A stretch of DNA of 64,000 bases from Roseibium aquae (GCF_008711285.1 NZ_VXDC01000001.1:1-64000), one strand, 5' to 3'; positions 36,216-46,009 are shown, numbered from the stretch's first letter. Translations and numbers: made by a program. The notes: generated by a model from the sequence alone, not told the origin.

Positions 36216-37547
36216 ATGAAACACTTGAAAACCTGGGCATGCGCCACTGCTTTGGCTGTTGGCGTTACGGCGGGTGCCGTCGCACCTCAGCCGGCCCAAG
36301 CACAAGACACAAACTATGTGCCGCTTCTGACTTACCGCACCGGCCCATTCGCTGGATCCGGCATTCATATCGCAAACGGCATGAATGACTATCTGCAGAT
36401 GCTGAACGAGCGCGATGGCGGCATCGGAGGCGTACCGATCGCAATCGAGGAGTGCGAAACCAGCTACAACGCGCAAAAGGGCGTGGAATGCTATGAGGCG
36501 ACCAAAGGCAAGGGAGCTCTGGTCTACAATCCGTATTCCACCGGCATCACCCTACAGCTGATTCCGAAAGCCTCGGTGGATAAAATCCCTGTTCTTTCCA
36601 TGGGGTACGGATTGTCCGCGGCAGCCGTGGGCGATGTGTTTCCCTGGGTTTTCAACGTGCCCGTAACGTATTGGGACGGCGCGTCCGTGGTGATCAACTA
36701 CATCGCCGATCAGGAAGGTGGTCTGGACAGCCTGAGCGGGAAGAAGATCGGCTATATCTTCCTGGATGCCGGCTATGGCCGCGAACCGATCCCCCTGCTG
36801 GAACAGTTGGCCGAAAAACACGGTTTCGAGCTTCTGCAATATCCGGTGCCTGCAAACCAGATGCAAAACCAGTCTTCTCAGTGGCTCAATGTCCGGCGTG
36901 ACCGGCCCGACTACATGATCATGTGGGGTTGGGGGGCAATGAACCCGACGGCGATCAAAGAAGCCGTGAAGATCCGCTATCCGATGGACAAGTTCATTGG
37001 TGTCTGGTGGTCAGCCGGCGAGGACGATGCCGCCGCCGGCGGGCAGGACGCGGCCGGTTACAAGGCCTTGAACTTCTCCGGCGTCGGTATGGATTTCCCG
37101 GCTCTCCAGGACATCAAGACCCTGGTTGTGGATGCAGGCAAGACCCAGACCGATCCGGCGAGCATTGGGACCACTCTGTATAACCGTGGCGTTCTGAATT
37201 CCGTTATTATCGCTGAAGGGATCCGGACCGCACAGGAATTGACCGGCAAAAAGGTCATCACCGGTGAAGACATGCGGGTGGGCCTCGAGGCATTGAACCT
37301 GACGCAAGAACGGCTCGCCGAAATTGGCCTTGCCGGGTTTGCCCATCCAATGAAGGTAACCTGTGAGGACCATGCCGGCAGCCATCCTGTGTTCATTCAG
37401 GAGTGGGACGGCGAACGCTTCGTGAAGGTGACTGACTGGATCGAGCCGATGACCGACGTTGTCCGGCCGCTGCTCGAGGCTGCTGCGGCAGACTATGCCG
37501 AAAAGAATGCTCCGTGGCCGGAGCGGACTGAAGCCTGCGCTCAGTAG
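36216..37547 (+). CDS. ABC transporter periplasmic substrate-binding protein (LivK-like)
   Basis: This 443-residue exported binding protein has a signal peptide of about 30 residues (MKHLKTWACATALAVGVTAG, cleavage near PAQAQ). The mature protein has the type I fold, with LLTYRTGPFAGSGIHIANGMNDYLQMLNERDGG, an early cysteine pair in IEECETSYNAQKGVECYEATKGKG, and the WGWGAMNPTAIKEAVKIRYPMDKFIG region. AAGGGAGG precedes its ATG. It is encoded inside the livGHM-livF unit. Length is greater than classical LivK (about 370), as in aromatic or organic-acid binding relatives. Confidence 0.92.
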   Translation: MKHLKTWACATALAVGVTAGAVAPQPAQAQDTNYVPLLTYRTGPFAGSGIHIANGMNDYLQMLNERDGGIGGVPIAIEECETSYNAQKGVECYEATKGKGALVYNPYSTGITLQLIPKASVDKIPVLSMGYGLSAAAVGDVFPWVFNVPVTYWDGASVVINYIADQEGGLDSLSGKKIGYIFLDAGYGREPIPLLEQLAEKHGFELLQYPVPANQMQNQSSQWLNVRRDRPDYMIMWGWGAMNPTAIKEAVKIRYPMDKFIGVWWSAGEDDAAAGGQDAAGYKALNFSGVGMDFPALQDIKTLVVDAGKTQTDPASIGTTLYNRGVLNSVIIAEGIRTAQELTGKKVITGEDMRVGLEALNLTQERLAEIGLAGFAHPMKVTCEDHAGSHPVFIQEWDGERFVKVTDWIEPMTDVVRPLLEAAAADYAEKNAPWPERTEACAQ

Positions 37548-37552
37548 GACCC

Positions 37553-38479
37553 ATGACCGGCGCTTCGCGGTCGGATCCGCGAAGCGCTTCCCCCGAAATG
37601 GCTTTGGAGCAAGCGAAACCCATGTCGACACTGGAACTTGACCGGACCGGCGACAAGACCAGCATCACCGAGGCGCAGGACACGATCCTGACCGTGAACA
37701 ATATCGAGGTGATCTATGATCACGTGATTCTGGTGTTGAAGGGTGTGTCTTTGACCGTCCCGCGAGGGGGGATCGTCGCGCTTCTGGGGGCCAATGGGGC
37801 CGGCAAGACCACAACCTTGAAGGCCGTCTCCAACTTGCTCGGTGCGGAACGGGGCGAAGTGACCAAGGGCAAGATCGTCTTCGAAGGCGAGGAGGTCCAG
37901 GCCCTGTCCCCCAATGATTTGGTGCGACGTGGTTGTATTCAGGTCATGGAAGGTCGCCACTGTTTCGGCCACCTCAGTATCGAGGAAAACCTCCTGACGG
38001 GGGCCTATACCCGCAAGGACGGGGCTGCGGCCATCAAGTCAGACCTTGAAATGGTCTACACCTATTTTCCCCGGCTAAGGGAGCGCCGGAATTCCCAGGC
38101 GGGCTATACCTCTGGCGGCGAGCAGCAGATGTGCGCGATCGGCCGGGCCTTGATGAGCCGCCCAAAGATGATCCTGCTGGACGAACCATCCATGGGACTG
38201 GCGCCGCAGTTGGTGGAAGAAATCTTCGAAATCGTCAAGCAACTGAATGACAACGAAGGCGTGTCCTTCCTGCTCGCCGAGCAAAACACGAATGTCGCTC
38301 TGCGGTATGCGACCTATGGATACATTCTCGAAGCCGGCCGGATCGTTCTGGATGGTGATGCCAAGGCATTGCGGGACAATGAGGATGTCAAGGAATTCTA
38401 TCTGGGCGTGGGTGGCGAAGGCCGCCGTTCGTTCCGGAACGTGAAGCACTACAAACGCCGGAAACGTTGGCTGTCCTAG
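37553..38479 (+). CDS. livF: Branched-chain amino acid-type ABC transporter ATP-binding protein LivF
   Basis: This 308-residue ABC ATPase is the second nucleotide-binding subunit. Walker A is GANGAGKTTTLKAVSNLL, the signature is YTSGGEQQMCAIGRALM, Walker B is MILLDEPSMGLAP, and the switch is LLAEQNTNVALRYATYGYILEAGR. N- and C-terminal extensions are unusual: about 45 residues precede the first strand, and the end is basic (RNVKHYKRRKRWL). ATG 37553 has AGGA upstream; ATG 37622 is an alternative start. It follows the binding-protein gene by five bases and precedes the second ligase. Confidence 0.92.
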   Translation: MTGASRSDPRSASPEMALEQAKPMSTLELDRTGDKTSITEAQDTILTVNNIEVIYDHVILVLKGVSLTVPRGGIVALLGANGAGKTTTLKAVSNLLGAERGEVTKGKIVFEGEEVQALSPNDLVRRGCIQVMEGRHCFGHLSIEENLLTGAYTRKDGAAAIKSDLEMVYTYFPRLRERRNSQAGYTSGGEQQMCAIGRALMSRPKMILLDEPSMGLAPQLVEEIFEIVKQLNDNEGVSFLLAEQNTNVALRYATYGYILEAGRIVLDGDAKALRDNEDVKEFYLGVGGEGRRSFRNVKHYKRRKRWLS

Positions 38480-38516
38480 GCAACGGTTCGCGGGGACGAG
38501 ACAAGCGGAGACGATC

Positions 38517-39752
38517 ATGAGCGGGCTATATGAGCCGCGCGAGGGCCAGGAACCGGCCGCGCGTGAACAGGACCTGTTTGGCAGATTACCGGGCCTTTTG
38601 TCCCATGCGGTAGAGAACGCAGCGGGGTGGGCAAGGCACCTTCACGGTCACGATGTGGCCCGTGTGGCGGATCGGGCCGCTCTGGCGGCGCTTCCGGTCC
38701 TGCGCAAGTCCGATCTCATGGCCCATCAGAAAGAAAATCCGCCCTTTGGCGGCTTTCTTGCCGCCCCCCTCCATCATGCAACCCGGGTCTTCATGTCCCC
38801 CGGGCCGATCTGGGAACCGCAGGGCGCCGGTTCCGATCCATGGAATGGCGCGCGGGCGCTCTTTGCCTCCGGTTTCCGGCGTGGCGACGTTGTTCTCAAC
38901 GCGTTTTCCTATCACCTTACCCCGGGCGGGTTCATTCTCGATCAGGGCGCGACGGCCATGGGTTGCACCGTTTTTCCGGCCGGGGTGGGCAATACGGACA
39001 TGCAGGCGGAAGCAGTGGAGGTCCTCAGGCCCGCCGGTTTTATCGGTACGCCGGATTACCTCAAAGTGCTTTTGGACCGTGGCGCGGACCTTGGCCGCGA
39101 CATGTCGTCGATCGTGAAAGCCCTCGTTTCCGGGGGGGCATTGTTTCCTTCGCTGCGCGACGAGTACGCGGCCCGCGGTGTTGCCGTGGCCCAGTGCTAT
39201 GCCACAGCTGATCTCGGCGTCATCGCGTATGAGAGTTCCGCGCGAGACGGCATGATCGTGAACGAGGACTACATCGTTGAGATCGTCCGCCCGGGAACCA
39301 ACGATCCGGTACCGGACGGTGAAGTGGGCGAACTTGTGGTCACCGCTTTCAACGAAATCTATCCGCTGATCCGGTTTGCCACAGGGGACCTGTCCAAAAT
39401 ACTGCCTGGGCCGTCCGCCTGCGGCCGCACAAATATGCGGATTGCCGGCTGGATGGGCCGCGCGGATCAACGCACGAAGATCAAGGGGATGTTTGTGGAT
39501 CCTGCGCAGATCGCGGAGATTCAAAAACACCATGCCGAAATCAAAAAGGCCCGTTTGACGGTCACGCGGGCCGAAGAGGCGGACAAGATGGTGCTTTCGA
39601 TCGAAGCTATCGTTGTTGAGGATTCGTTGGCGGATGCGATAGCCGCCACCTTGCGCGATGTGACCCGGCTCAAAGGCGAAGTCGAAATCGTTCCGCTTGG
39701 AATGCTTCCGAATGACGGTAAAGTCATCGCGGACGAGCGTGAGTACGGCTAA
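38517..39752 (+). CDS. PaaK-like phenylacetate-CoA ligase family protein
   Basis: This 411-residue adenylate-forming protein resembles phenylacetate-CoA ligases. Recognisable parts are GFRRGDVVLNAFSYHLTPGGFILDQGATAMGCTVFPAG, CYATADLGVIAYES, YPLIRFATGDLSKILPG, and RADQRTKIKGMFVDPAQIAEI. The usual SSGTTGxP phosphate loop is replaced by FMSPGPIWEPQGAGSD, so adenylation of an acid by this protein is doubtful or differs from PaaK. A C-terminal lysine in NDGKVIADE is kept. It is last in the operon with LivF 38 bases upstream. It could activate an aromatic acid, but this needs biochemical proof. Confidence 0.88.
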   Translation: MSGLYEPREGQEPAAREQDLFGRLPGLLSHAVENAAGWARHLHGHDVARVADRAALAALPVLRKSDLMAHQKENPPFGGFLAAPLHHATRVFMSPGPIWEPQGAGSDPWNGARALFASGFRRGDVVLNAFSYHLTPGGFILDQGATAMGCTVFPAGVGNTDMQAEAVEVLRPAGFIGTPDYLKVLLDRGADLGRDMSSIVKALVSGGALFPSLRDEYAARGVAVAQCYATADLGVIAYESSARDGMIVNEDYIVEIVRPGTNDPVPDGEVGELVVTAFNEIYPLIRFATGDLSKILPGPSACGRTNMRIAGWMGRADQRTKIKGMFVDPAQIAEIQKHHAEIKKARLTVTRAEEADKMVLSIEAIVVEDSLADAIAATLRDVTRLKGEVEIVPLGMLPNDGKVIADEREYG

Positions 39753-39921
39753 CCACTTTACCAGCGGCGACCTTCCGGAAATGGCCAATATATGGCATGT
39801 TCGTTATGCTCTGTGCGGTGATCTGGCATCATCGACATGCGTACACACCTAAGCGGGTTGGATAATTCGGCTCGCCTAATTATGTACGTTTCGAGTCTCA
39901 ACATCGTGCCACGGATTAGCC

Positions 39922-41001
39922 ATGACCGTTCAACCGACTGCCCCCCTTGCCGCTGACCCAAACCTTGAAATGCGGAAGGTGAAGCTGCCGGCCGACCATC
40001 CAAAGGTCAAGACGGGCAAAATCGGTGTCCTCCTCGTCAATCTTGGAACGCCGGATGCGACATCCTATTGGCCGATGCGCCGTTACCTCAGGCAGTTTCT
40101 GTCGGACAAGCGGGTGATCGAATGGCCCAAGGCCGTCTGGTACCCGATCCTTTACGGCATCGTGCTGATGACCCGTCCGGGGAAATCCGGCAAGGCGTAT
40201 GAGGAAATCTGGAACCACGAAGCCGACGAATCGCCCCTGCGCACAATTACCCGCAGCCAATCGGACAAGCTTCTCGAATCGATGGGCAATCATGGCGGCC
40301 GGCTTCACATCGATTGGGCCATGCGCTACGGCCAGCCGTCGATCCCTGACCGTTTGAAGGCCCTAAAAGATGAGGGATGCGATCGAATTCTGGTTTTCCC
40401 GCTGTATCCCCAGTATTCCGCTACGACAACGGCAACCGTGAATGACGAGGTGTGCCGCACCCTTCTCGATTTGCGCTGGCAACCTGCCATTCGGACCGTG
40501 CCCGCCTACCACGATGATCCGGTTTATGTGACGGCGCTGGCCAAATCCGTTGAGCGTCACCTCGAGACGTTGGACTTTGAACCCGACCTCGTTCTGACCT
40601 CGTATCATGGCATTCCACAGTCCTACTTCCGCCGCGGCGACCCCTACCATTGTCATTGCCACAAGACGACACGCTTGATGCGAGATGTTCTTGGCTGGGA
40701 TGAAAACAAGCTCCAGACCACCTTCCAGTCCCGGTTCGGCCCCGAGGAATGGCTACAGCCCTACACCGACAAGACCGTTGAGCAGCTTGCCAAGGATGGC
40801 GTCAAGAACATCGCTGTGATGAATCCCGGTTTCGTGTCGGACTGTCTGGAAACGCTCGAGGAAATCGCGGGCGAGGCGGGTGAAATATTCGAGGAGAATG
40901 GCGGGGAGCATTTCAGCCATATCCCCTGTCTCAACGACAGCGACCTTGGAATGGAAGTGATTGAGCACATTGTGCGCCGCGAGTTGTCTGGCTGGCTCTG
41001 A
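39922..41001 (+). CDS. hemH: Ferrochelatase
   Basis: This 359-residue enzyme inserts Fe2+ into protoporphyrin IX, the last step of protoheme synthesis. It has the N-terminal LLVNLGTPDATSYWPMRRYLRQFLSD, FPLYPQYSATTTATVNDEV, the metal-binding histidine in LTSYHGIPQSYFRRGDPYHCHC, and MNPGFVSDCLETLEEIAGE with the conserved glutamate. The cysteine-rich HCHC is not the Fe-S cluster of animal enzymes. It is probably monocistronic, with a 170-base upstream gap that holds its promoter. An iron box was not recognised. Confidence 0.96.
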   Translation: MTVQPTAPLAADPNLEMRKVKLPADHPKVKTGKIGVLLVNLGTPDATSYWPMRRYLRQFLSDKRVIEWPKAVWYPILYGIVLMTRPGKSGKAYEEIWNHEADESPLRTITRSQSDKLLESMGNHGGRLHIDWAMRYGQPSIPDRLKALKDEGCDRILVFPLYPQYSATTTATVNDEVCRTLLDLRWQPAIRTVPAYHDDPVYVTALAKSVERHLETLDFEPDLVLTSYHGIPQSYFRRGDPYHCHCHKTTRLMRDVLGWDENKLQTTFQSRFGPEEWLQPYTDKTVEQLAKDGVKNIAVMNPGFVSDCLETLEEIAGEAGEIFEENGGEHFSHIPCLNDSDLGMEVIEHIVRRELSGWL

Positions 41002-41493
41002 TCTCTTGCCATCCTTGCGGATCGCATGCTGCTGAACACGGTGCCAACTTCGGTTATCCATCGACCGGCCCGGACACCGGTTTTCAACCGGACGTAAGAT
41101 CGGTTTGCCGTTGAGATCCAGGATGTTCAACCTTCGCCGGTTCGACTGGCGGCAAGGCTGTGGCGGCGGGCGGCGATGTTCGCCCGAAAGATGGTTTGAA
41201 TGCTTCGACAGCTTTCGATGCTCTAAAACTTGAAGATTGCCGGCAATTCTCCCGGTCAGATTGGAGCGTACCTCTTCAAGCTGACCCGGAGTCGTTCCAG
41301 TGCTGAAGGGCGCTTTTTGGCCGGCCGGTTTGCACAGGTTTTTGATCGCGCTTGCAGGTGCGCGGTCCAGCAGTCCTCAAAATGCAATATCCAGCGCCTA
41401 CCTTTCAACGGGTATGCCGGAGCATCACTGGATTGCCGGTGATTTCCGGCGCATACTCTCGCCGCCTGATCATCGCGCTCGCCGGAGATATCC
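41002..41493. other. Intergenic region without a recognisable gene
   Basis: No frame here has a credible start and family. A six-pair hairpin CCGGTT-TTC-AACCGG at 41077-41091 is the only structure seen and could follow hemH transcripts, but it lacks a T-run. The stretch immediately before 41494 should contain the promoter of the SPFH-NfeD pair. Confidence 0.5.
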
Positions 41494-42495
41494 ATGCCCG
41501 TTGAAATTCTGGGGTTTGACATTGCCCTGATCATTCTGCTCTCCCTCGTGATCCTGGTCATCTTGTCGGGCGTGAAAACTGTTCCGCAAGGCTTCAACTA
41601 CACCATCGAACGGTTCGGCCGCTATCGCCGGACTCTTGCTCCAGGTCTCAATCTGATCGTCCCTTTTGTCGACAGGATCGGTCACAAACTCAATATGATG
41701 GAACAGGTTCTCGATGTTCCTGCGCAGGAGGTCATAACCCGTGACAACGCGACGATCACTGCGGATGGGGTGACGTTCTATCAGGTTCTCGACGCGGCCC
41801 GGGCGGCCTATGAAATCTTAGGCCTGCAGAATGCAATCCTGAATCTGACGATGACCAATATTCGCTCAGTGATGGGGTCGATGGATCTGGATGAACTGCT
41901 GTCCAATCGCGACGAGATCAATTCCCGGCTTCTTCGGGTTGTCGATGCGGCGGCCGAGCCGTGGGGCATCAAAGTGACGCGTATCGAAATCAAGGATATC
42001 AATCCTCCACGGGATCTGGTTGAGGCGATGGCCCGCCAGATGAAAGCAGAGCGCGAAAAGCGGGCCGCCATTCTGGAAGCGGAAGGGAAGCGGCAATCGG
42101 AAATCCTGCAGGCCGAAGGAGAGAAGCAATCCCTCATTCTTGAGGCCGAAGGTCGGCGCGAAGCCGCTTTCCGCGATGCGGAAGCCCGGGAACGGGAAGC
42201 CGAGGCCGAAGCCAAGGCAACGCAAATGGTCAGTGACGCGATAGCGTCGGGAAATGTCCAGGCGATCAACTACTTCGTGGCCAGCAAATATGTCGAGGCT
42301 TTCAAGGAACTTGCGACATCACGCAATCAGAAGACGCTGATCCTGCCCATGGAAGCGACCTCGCTGCTCGGAGCCCTGACCGGGATTGGGGAGATTGCGA
42401 AAGAGGCCTTCGGTAAGGACGGGGATGCCGAACCATCGCGGTCTTCCGGCCGCGTTCCGAACACCGCGCCGCCCCGAAACGGGGACGGCACATGA
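41494..42495 (+). CDS. SPFH/band-7 (stomatin-like) membrane protein
   Basis: This 333-residue protein has one N-terminal transmembrane helix ([16 protein letters not shown]). An SPFH domain ([33 protein letters not shown] to about 210) is followed by a long Glu/Ala-rich coiled coil with repeated EAEGKR/EAEGEK units (about 185-250). It probably forms large oligomeric rings in the inner membrane and organises membrane microdomains or protease access, as QmcA and stomatin do. Its stop overlaps the NfeD start by four bases (ATGA). The pair is typical. Confidence 0.92.
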   Translation: MPVEILGFDIALIILLSLVILVILSGVKTVPQGFNYTIERFGRYRRTLAPGLNLIVPFVDRIGHKLNMMEQVLDVPAQEVITRDNATITADGVTFYQVLDAARAAYEILGLQNAILNLTMTNIRSVMGSMDLDELLSNRDEINSRLLRVVDAAAEPWGIKVTRIEIKDINPPRDLVEAMARQMKAEREKRAAILEAEGKRQSEILQAEGEKQSLILEAEGRREAAFRDAEAREREAEAEAKATQMVSDAIASGNVQAINYFVASKYVEAFKELATSRNQKTLILPMEATSLLGALTGIGEIAKEAFGKDGDAEPSRSSGRVPNTAPPRNGDGT

Positions 42496-42947
42496 TCGCC
42501 GGTCTTGTTGAAGAGCTTCGCCCGTGGACGTGGTGGATCCTCGGGCTTTTGTTGCTCGGCCTTGAGATCCTCGCGCCGGGAACGGTCTTCCTGTGGTTCG
42601 GGATATCCGCGATCCTCGTCGGGACCTTCGCGCTGTTCACCGACTTTCCGTGGCAGGTTTATATCGGGCTTTTTCTGGTCTTGTCCCTCGTAAGCCTCGT
42701 GCTCGGGCGCCGGCTGGTCTCCAGGCTGAGTGAGGAAAGCGGAGATCCCAACCTCAACCGGCGGGGGAGCAGGTATATCGGCCGGGAATTTACGCTCCAT
42801 GCGCCCATCCAGCAAGGAGAGGGCCGGCTTTCGATAGATGACACGGTGTGGCGGGTTTCGGGCCCTGATTTACCGGCGGGCACGCGCATCCGGGTCGACC
42901 GTGTCGATGGTGCGCGCCTTGTTGTCATCGAAGCAGGAGAAGCCTGA
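42492..42947 (+). CDS. NfeD-family membrane protein (short form)
   Basis: This 151-residue protein has two or three N-terminal helices ([29 protein letters not shown] and [13 protein letters not shown]) and a C-terminal OB-fold-like domain (about 80-150, with [34 protein letters not shown]). This is the short NfeD1b-type without the ClpP-like protease domain. It is the partner of the SPFH protein and is translationally coupled to it. The final base lies 25 bases from the convergent MotB-like gene. Confidence 0.9.
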   Translation: MIAGLVEELRPWTWWILGLLLLGLEILAPGTVFLWFGISAILVGTFALFTDFPWQVYIGLFLVLSLVSLVLGRRLVSRLSEESGDPNLNRRGSRYIGREFTLHAPIQQGEGRLSIDDTVWRVSGPDLPAGTRIRVDRVDGARLVVIEAGEA

Positions 42948-42972
42948 AGCCCGTCTCAATGGGAAGGCTTTT

Positions 42973-43827
42973 TCAGGGGGAATGCCCTGGCGGGATTGGC
43001 GGCTCTTCCTTTTTCAAAAGGATCTCGATCCGCCGGTTGGCCGCCAGAAACGGATCGTTCGGAAAAAGCGGCTCGGTATCGGCCTTGCCGACGACCGCGA
43101 AGAACTGGTCTTTCTGAACGCCGTATTCGGCCAGGATCTGGCGCGCAACATTCGCCCGCTCCGATGACAGGTCCCAGCCTGTGTAGGATGGATCGATGTT
43201 TTGCCGCCCGGCGGTCGTGTGCCCGGTGATCTCGATACGGTTGGGCATCTGGGCCAGAACCGGAGCCATCTTGGCAATCAGGCGGCGGGTCGTTTCATAG
43301 GGAAATTTCGACCCCTCGCGGAACATCGACCGTCCATCCTGATCAACCAGCATGATGTTCAGTCCCTCCTCCGTCTCGACAAGAATGATGTTGTTCGAAA
43401 TTTCGGTGATTTCGGGCATTTCCTGCCAGGCCTGCCTGAGCGATGCCGCAGCTGTCGCAAACTGACGCGGTTTTTCGATGTCCGCCTCAAGCGTATCGTG
43501 TGTATTGGCCTCAGGACCTTGCTTCCGGCGCCGGTCGTGTTCCTCATTGGCGAAATCGGAATCCATTGAGTGCTCAACCTGGCTGACATCCTTCATGTAC
43601 TCCCGGATCGGGATGCCGTTGACCTCGATGACCCCGGTTCTCTTGGAATCCTCCTTCACGCCGAAAGCTTCACGCATGGATCCGGCCACGACTTGAAGTT
43701 TCTCCTTGTCCTGGATCGAAAAGGAAATGATCAGAACGAAGAAGCAGACGAGCAGCGACATCAGATCGGCAAAAGTGACCAGCCACAGGGGCGCACCGGG
43801 ATCGACTTTTTTCTGCTTCTTTGCCAA
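42973..43827 (-). CDS. MotB-like OmpA-family stator protein
   Basis: This 284-residue inner-membrane protein has one N-terminal helix with the ion-carrying aspartate D21 in WLVTFADLMSLLVCFFVLIISFS and a C-terminal OmpA-like peptidoglycan-binding domain (about 160-270, with ITGHTTAGRQNIDPSYTGWDLSSERANVARQIL and ANRRIEILLK). A polar middle part of about 90 residues links them. It pairs with the MotA-like protein encoded 24 bases upstream. There are no flagellar genes in view, so it may be a stator for a lateral motor or another TolQR-like energised complex. Length is close to PomB/MotB. Confidence 0.9.
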   Translation of the reverse strand: MAKKQKKVDPGAPLWLVTFADLMSLLVCFFVLIISFSIQDKEKLQVVAGSMREAFGVKEDSKRTGVIEVNGIPIREYMKDVSQVEHSMDSDFANEEHDRRRKQGPEANTHDTLEADIEKPRQFATAAASLRQAWQEMPEITEISNNIILVETEEGLNIMLVDQDGRSMFREGSKFPYETTRRLIAKMAPVLAQMPNRIEITGHTTAGRQNIDPSYTGWDLSSERANVARQILAEYGVQKDQFFAVVGKADTEPLFPNDPFLAANRRIEILLKKEEPPIPPGHSP

Positions 43828-43851
43828 GGCGTTTCTCGTGTGAGGTTGAAC

Positions 43852-44619
43852 CTACGCGGCGGCTTCCAGCGCTTCCCGGTCCTTGCCAGGAAGGTAGGCT
43901 ATCAGCATTTCCCGGATTAGAGCCGGGCTCTTTGATTCGCGGATCTGCATGACCCCGTCGATGATGAGAGTCTGGTTCAACTCATCCCCATCGAACTTGG
44001 CGTCAAGCTTGTCGACAATGGGCAAGCAGATGATGTTTGAGATCAGCGCGCCATACAAAGTCGTCAGAAGGGCGATGGCCATGGATGGGCCGATCGCGGA
44101 TGGATCGTCCATGTTGGCCAGCATTTGGACCAGGCCGACCAGGGTCCCGATCATGCCGAACGCGGGAGCCGAGTCGCCCAAAGCCTTGAAGACCCGCTTG
44201 CCTTCGGAGAGGCGGGTAAGCTGCAAGTCGCGCTCCCGCTCCATCGATTCTTTGATGAACTCAATATCGTAGCCATCCGCTATGTACTGCACCCCCTTGC
44301 CGAGGATCGGATCGGAAACGTCGACATTCTCCAAACCCAGCGGGCCGGACTTCCGGACGATTTCGCCCAAATGTGAGATCTCTTCAATGAGATCGCGTGG
44401 CGACGCGCTTTTGCCTTGCAAAGCCACTTTGAAGCCGGTCGCAAAGGCAGCGGCAATGTCTGACAGCTGGAAGCGGATCAACGTCGCGGCAAGACCGCCG
44501 CCGACAACGATCAGGATCGAGGGAACGTCAACGAATTGGCCGAAGCTTCCGCCAAGAAAAATGGCGGTTACAACGATGCCGAAGGCACCGACAATGCCGA
44601 TAAGGGTCGCCAGATCCAT
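43852..44619 (-). CDS. MotA/PomA-like stator protein
   Basis: This protein of about 255 residues has four membrane helices. The start DLATLIGIVGAFGIVVTAIFLGGSFGQFVDVPSILIVVGGGLAATLI is characteristic of PomA-type (often Na+-driven) stators. A cytoplasmic loop with REDLQ-like charged stretch (ESMERERDLQLTRLSEG) follows, then GDSAPAFGMIGTLVGLVQMLANM and LLTTLYGALISNIICLPIV. ATG at 44619 is preferred. It forms an operon with the downstream motB-like gene and should make an ion channel in the inner membrane. The driving ion cannot be proved from sequence. Confidence 0.9.
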   Translation of the reverse strand: MDLATLIGIVGAFGIVVTAIFLGGSFGQFVDVPSILIVVGGGLAATLIRFQLSDIAAAFATGFKVALQGKSASPRDLIEEISHLGEIVRKSGPLGLENVDVSDPILGKGVQYIADGYDIEFIKESMERERDLQLTRLSEGKRVFKALGDSAPAFGMIGTLVGLVQMLANMDDPSAIGPSMAIALLTTLYGALISNIICLPIVDKLDAKFDGDELNQTLIIDGVMQIRESKSPALIREMLIAYLPGKDREALEAAA

Positions 44620-44863
44620 TCCACACACCAACAAAGGGGCCCGAAGCCCGATGCAACTCGGTGTGCAGTTTAGGAGGAGTAACGCTAACTATTCCCTAAT
44701 CCGTCCGCGAAGAGGGCACCAAAAAATGCAATAGACACGCACGCTGACGGACATGTGATGAGAGTGGAACCGCGAATGTTAAACAAACGCTCAAGAATTG
44801 TCCTGATACCTGAAACGCGTTCGGTGTCCGGCCGGAGGCAGCTTCCAGCTTGTTGTCAATTGA

Positions 44864-45874
44864 TCAGGCCGCGCCGATCCGAAGCAGATCGTGAAGATGA
44901 ACGATACCGATCGGTCTTTGGTCTTCGACCACAAACACCGAAGAGATGGCCGACGAATTGACCATTTCCAGGATGGATGCCGCCATCATGTCCTTTGAAA
45001 CCGTCTTCGGGCCCGCTGTCATGATTTCAGACACGCTCTTGTCCAAAAAATTCGTGCTGATATGACGGCGCAAGTCGCCATCCGTCACGATGCCCACCAA
45101 GCGGTTCAGCTCATCCTGCACGCCAAGGACACCGAAGCCCTTTTGGGTCATGAGAACGATCCCGTCCCGCATGATGGTGTATGCCTGCACGAGCGGAAGA
45201 GCCTCGCCCTTGTGCATGATGTCCTTGGCCGTCATAAGACTTGCGCCGAGGCGCCCCCCTGGGTGGAAGACCCGAAAGTCCTGCGCTGAAAACCCGCGTG
45301 TTTCCAGGAGAGCAACGGCAAGCGCGTCTCCCATAGCCAGCTGGATAAGGGCGGAGGTGGTCGGCGCGAGACCGTGGGGACACGCTTCGGCGACGCTGGG
45401 GAGCTTCAAGACAATGTCTGACGCCCGGCCAAGCGTACTGTCGGATCGTGACGTGATGGCAATCAGCGGGACGCGAAAACGCCTTGTGTAGGCAACGATG
45501 CTGGCAAGTTCCTGCGTTTCACCCGACCAGGACAGTGCGATCACAGCGTCTTGCTCAGTTATCATTCCAAGATCGCCGTGGCTGGCCTCGCTGGCATGAA
45601 CAAAAAACGCGGGCGTGCCGGTGGACGCCAGACTGGCGGCCAGTTTGGTCCCGATATGGCCGCTCTTGCCGATACCGGTCACGATCAGACGGCCGCTCAA
45701 GCGGTTGATGAGTTCGACGGCATTGGCGAAAGGCAGGGCGAGATTGTCTTTCAAGGCGGCCCTTAGAGCGCTCATTCCCGCCATTTCGGTCTCAAGGGTT
45801 CGCTCCGCAGAAACGAGAGCTCGGGCGCCCGTATCGCTGGTCACGGCAGATGTATCGTTATGTGCAATTGCCAT
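44864..45874 (-). CDS. kdsD: D-arabinose-5-phosphate isomerase, SIS plus CBS pair (KdsD/KpsF)
   Basis: This 336-residue enzyme interconverts ribulose-5-phosphate and arabinose-5-phosphate, the first step of Kdo synthesis for lipopolysaccharide or capsule. The N-terminal SIS domain has GRLIVTGIGKSGHIGTKLAASLASTGT, HGDLGMI, and ALSWSGETQELASIV. Two CBS domains span about 205-330 (DIMHKGEALPLV and IMTAGPKTVSKDMMA). RVFHPGGRLGA links them. The divergent outer-membrane barrel gene fits an envelope context. Length is standard. Confidence 0.94.
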   Translation of the reverse strand: MAIAHNDTSAVTSDTGARALVSAERTLETEMAGMSALRAALKDNLALPFANAVELINRLSGRLIVTGIGKSGHIGTKLAASLASTGTPAFFVHASEASHGDLGMITEQDAVIALSWSGETQELASIVAYTRRFRVPLIAITSRSDSTLGRASDIVLKLPSVAEACPHGLAPTTSALIQLAMGDALAVALLETRGFSAQDFRVFHPGGRLGASLMTAKDIMHKGEALPLVQAYTIMRDGIVLMTQKGFGVLGVQDELNRLVGIVTDGDLRRHISTNFLDKSVSEIMTAGPKTVSKDMMAASILEMVNSSAISSVFVVEDQRPIGIVHLHDLLRIGAA

Positions 45875-46009
45875 CTTGTTTCCCGGTCATTCTTTTTCGC
45901 GTCCTGGACCGCGAATTTGGCTTACGTCAGTCTGAGAGCGCCCGCAACTGCGTCCCCGTGTTTTTAAGGCAATAGGACCTTGCCCGCTTTGTTCCGCACC
46001 GGCGGTCAT

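Noticed and set aside
39840..39888. CGTACA/TGTACG inverted repeat upstream of hemH as an iron-regulator site
   Set aside because: The arms are six bases with a 37-base spacer, which is too weak and unlike known iron boxes.
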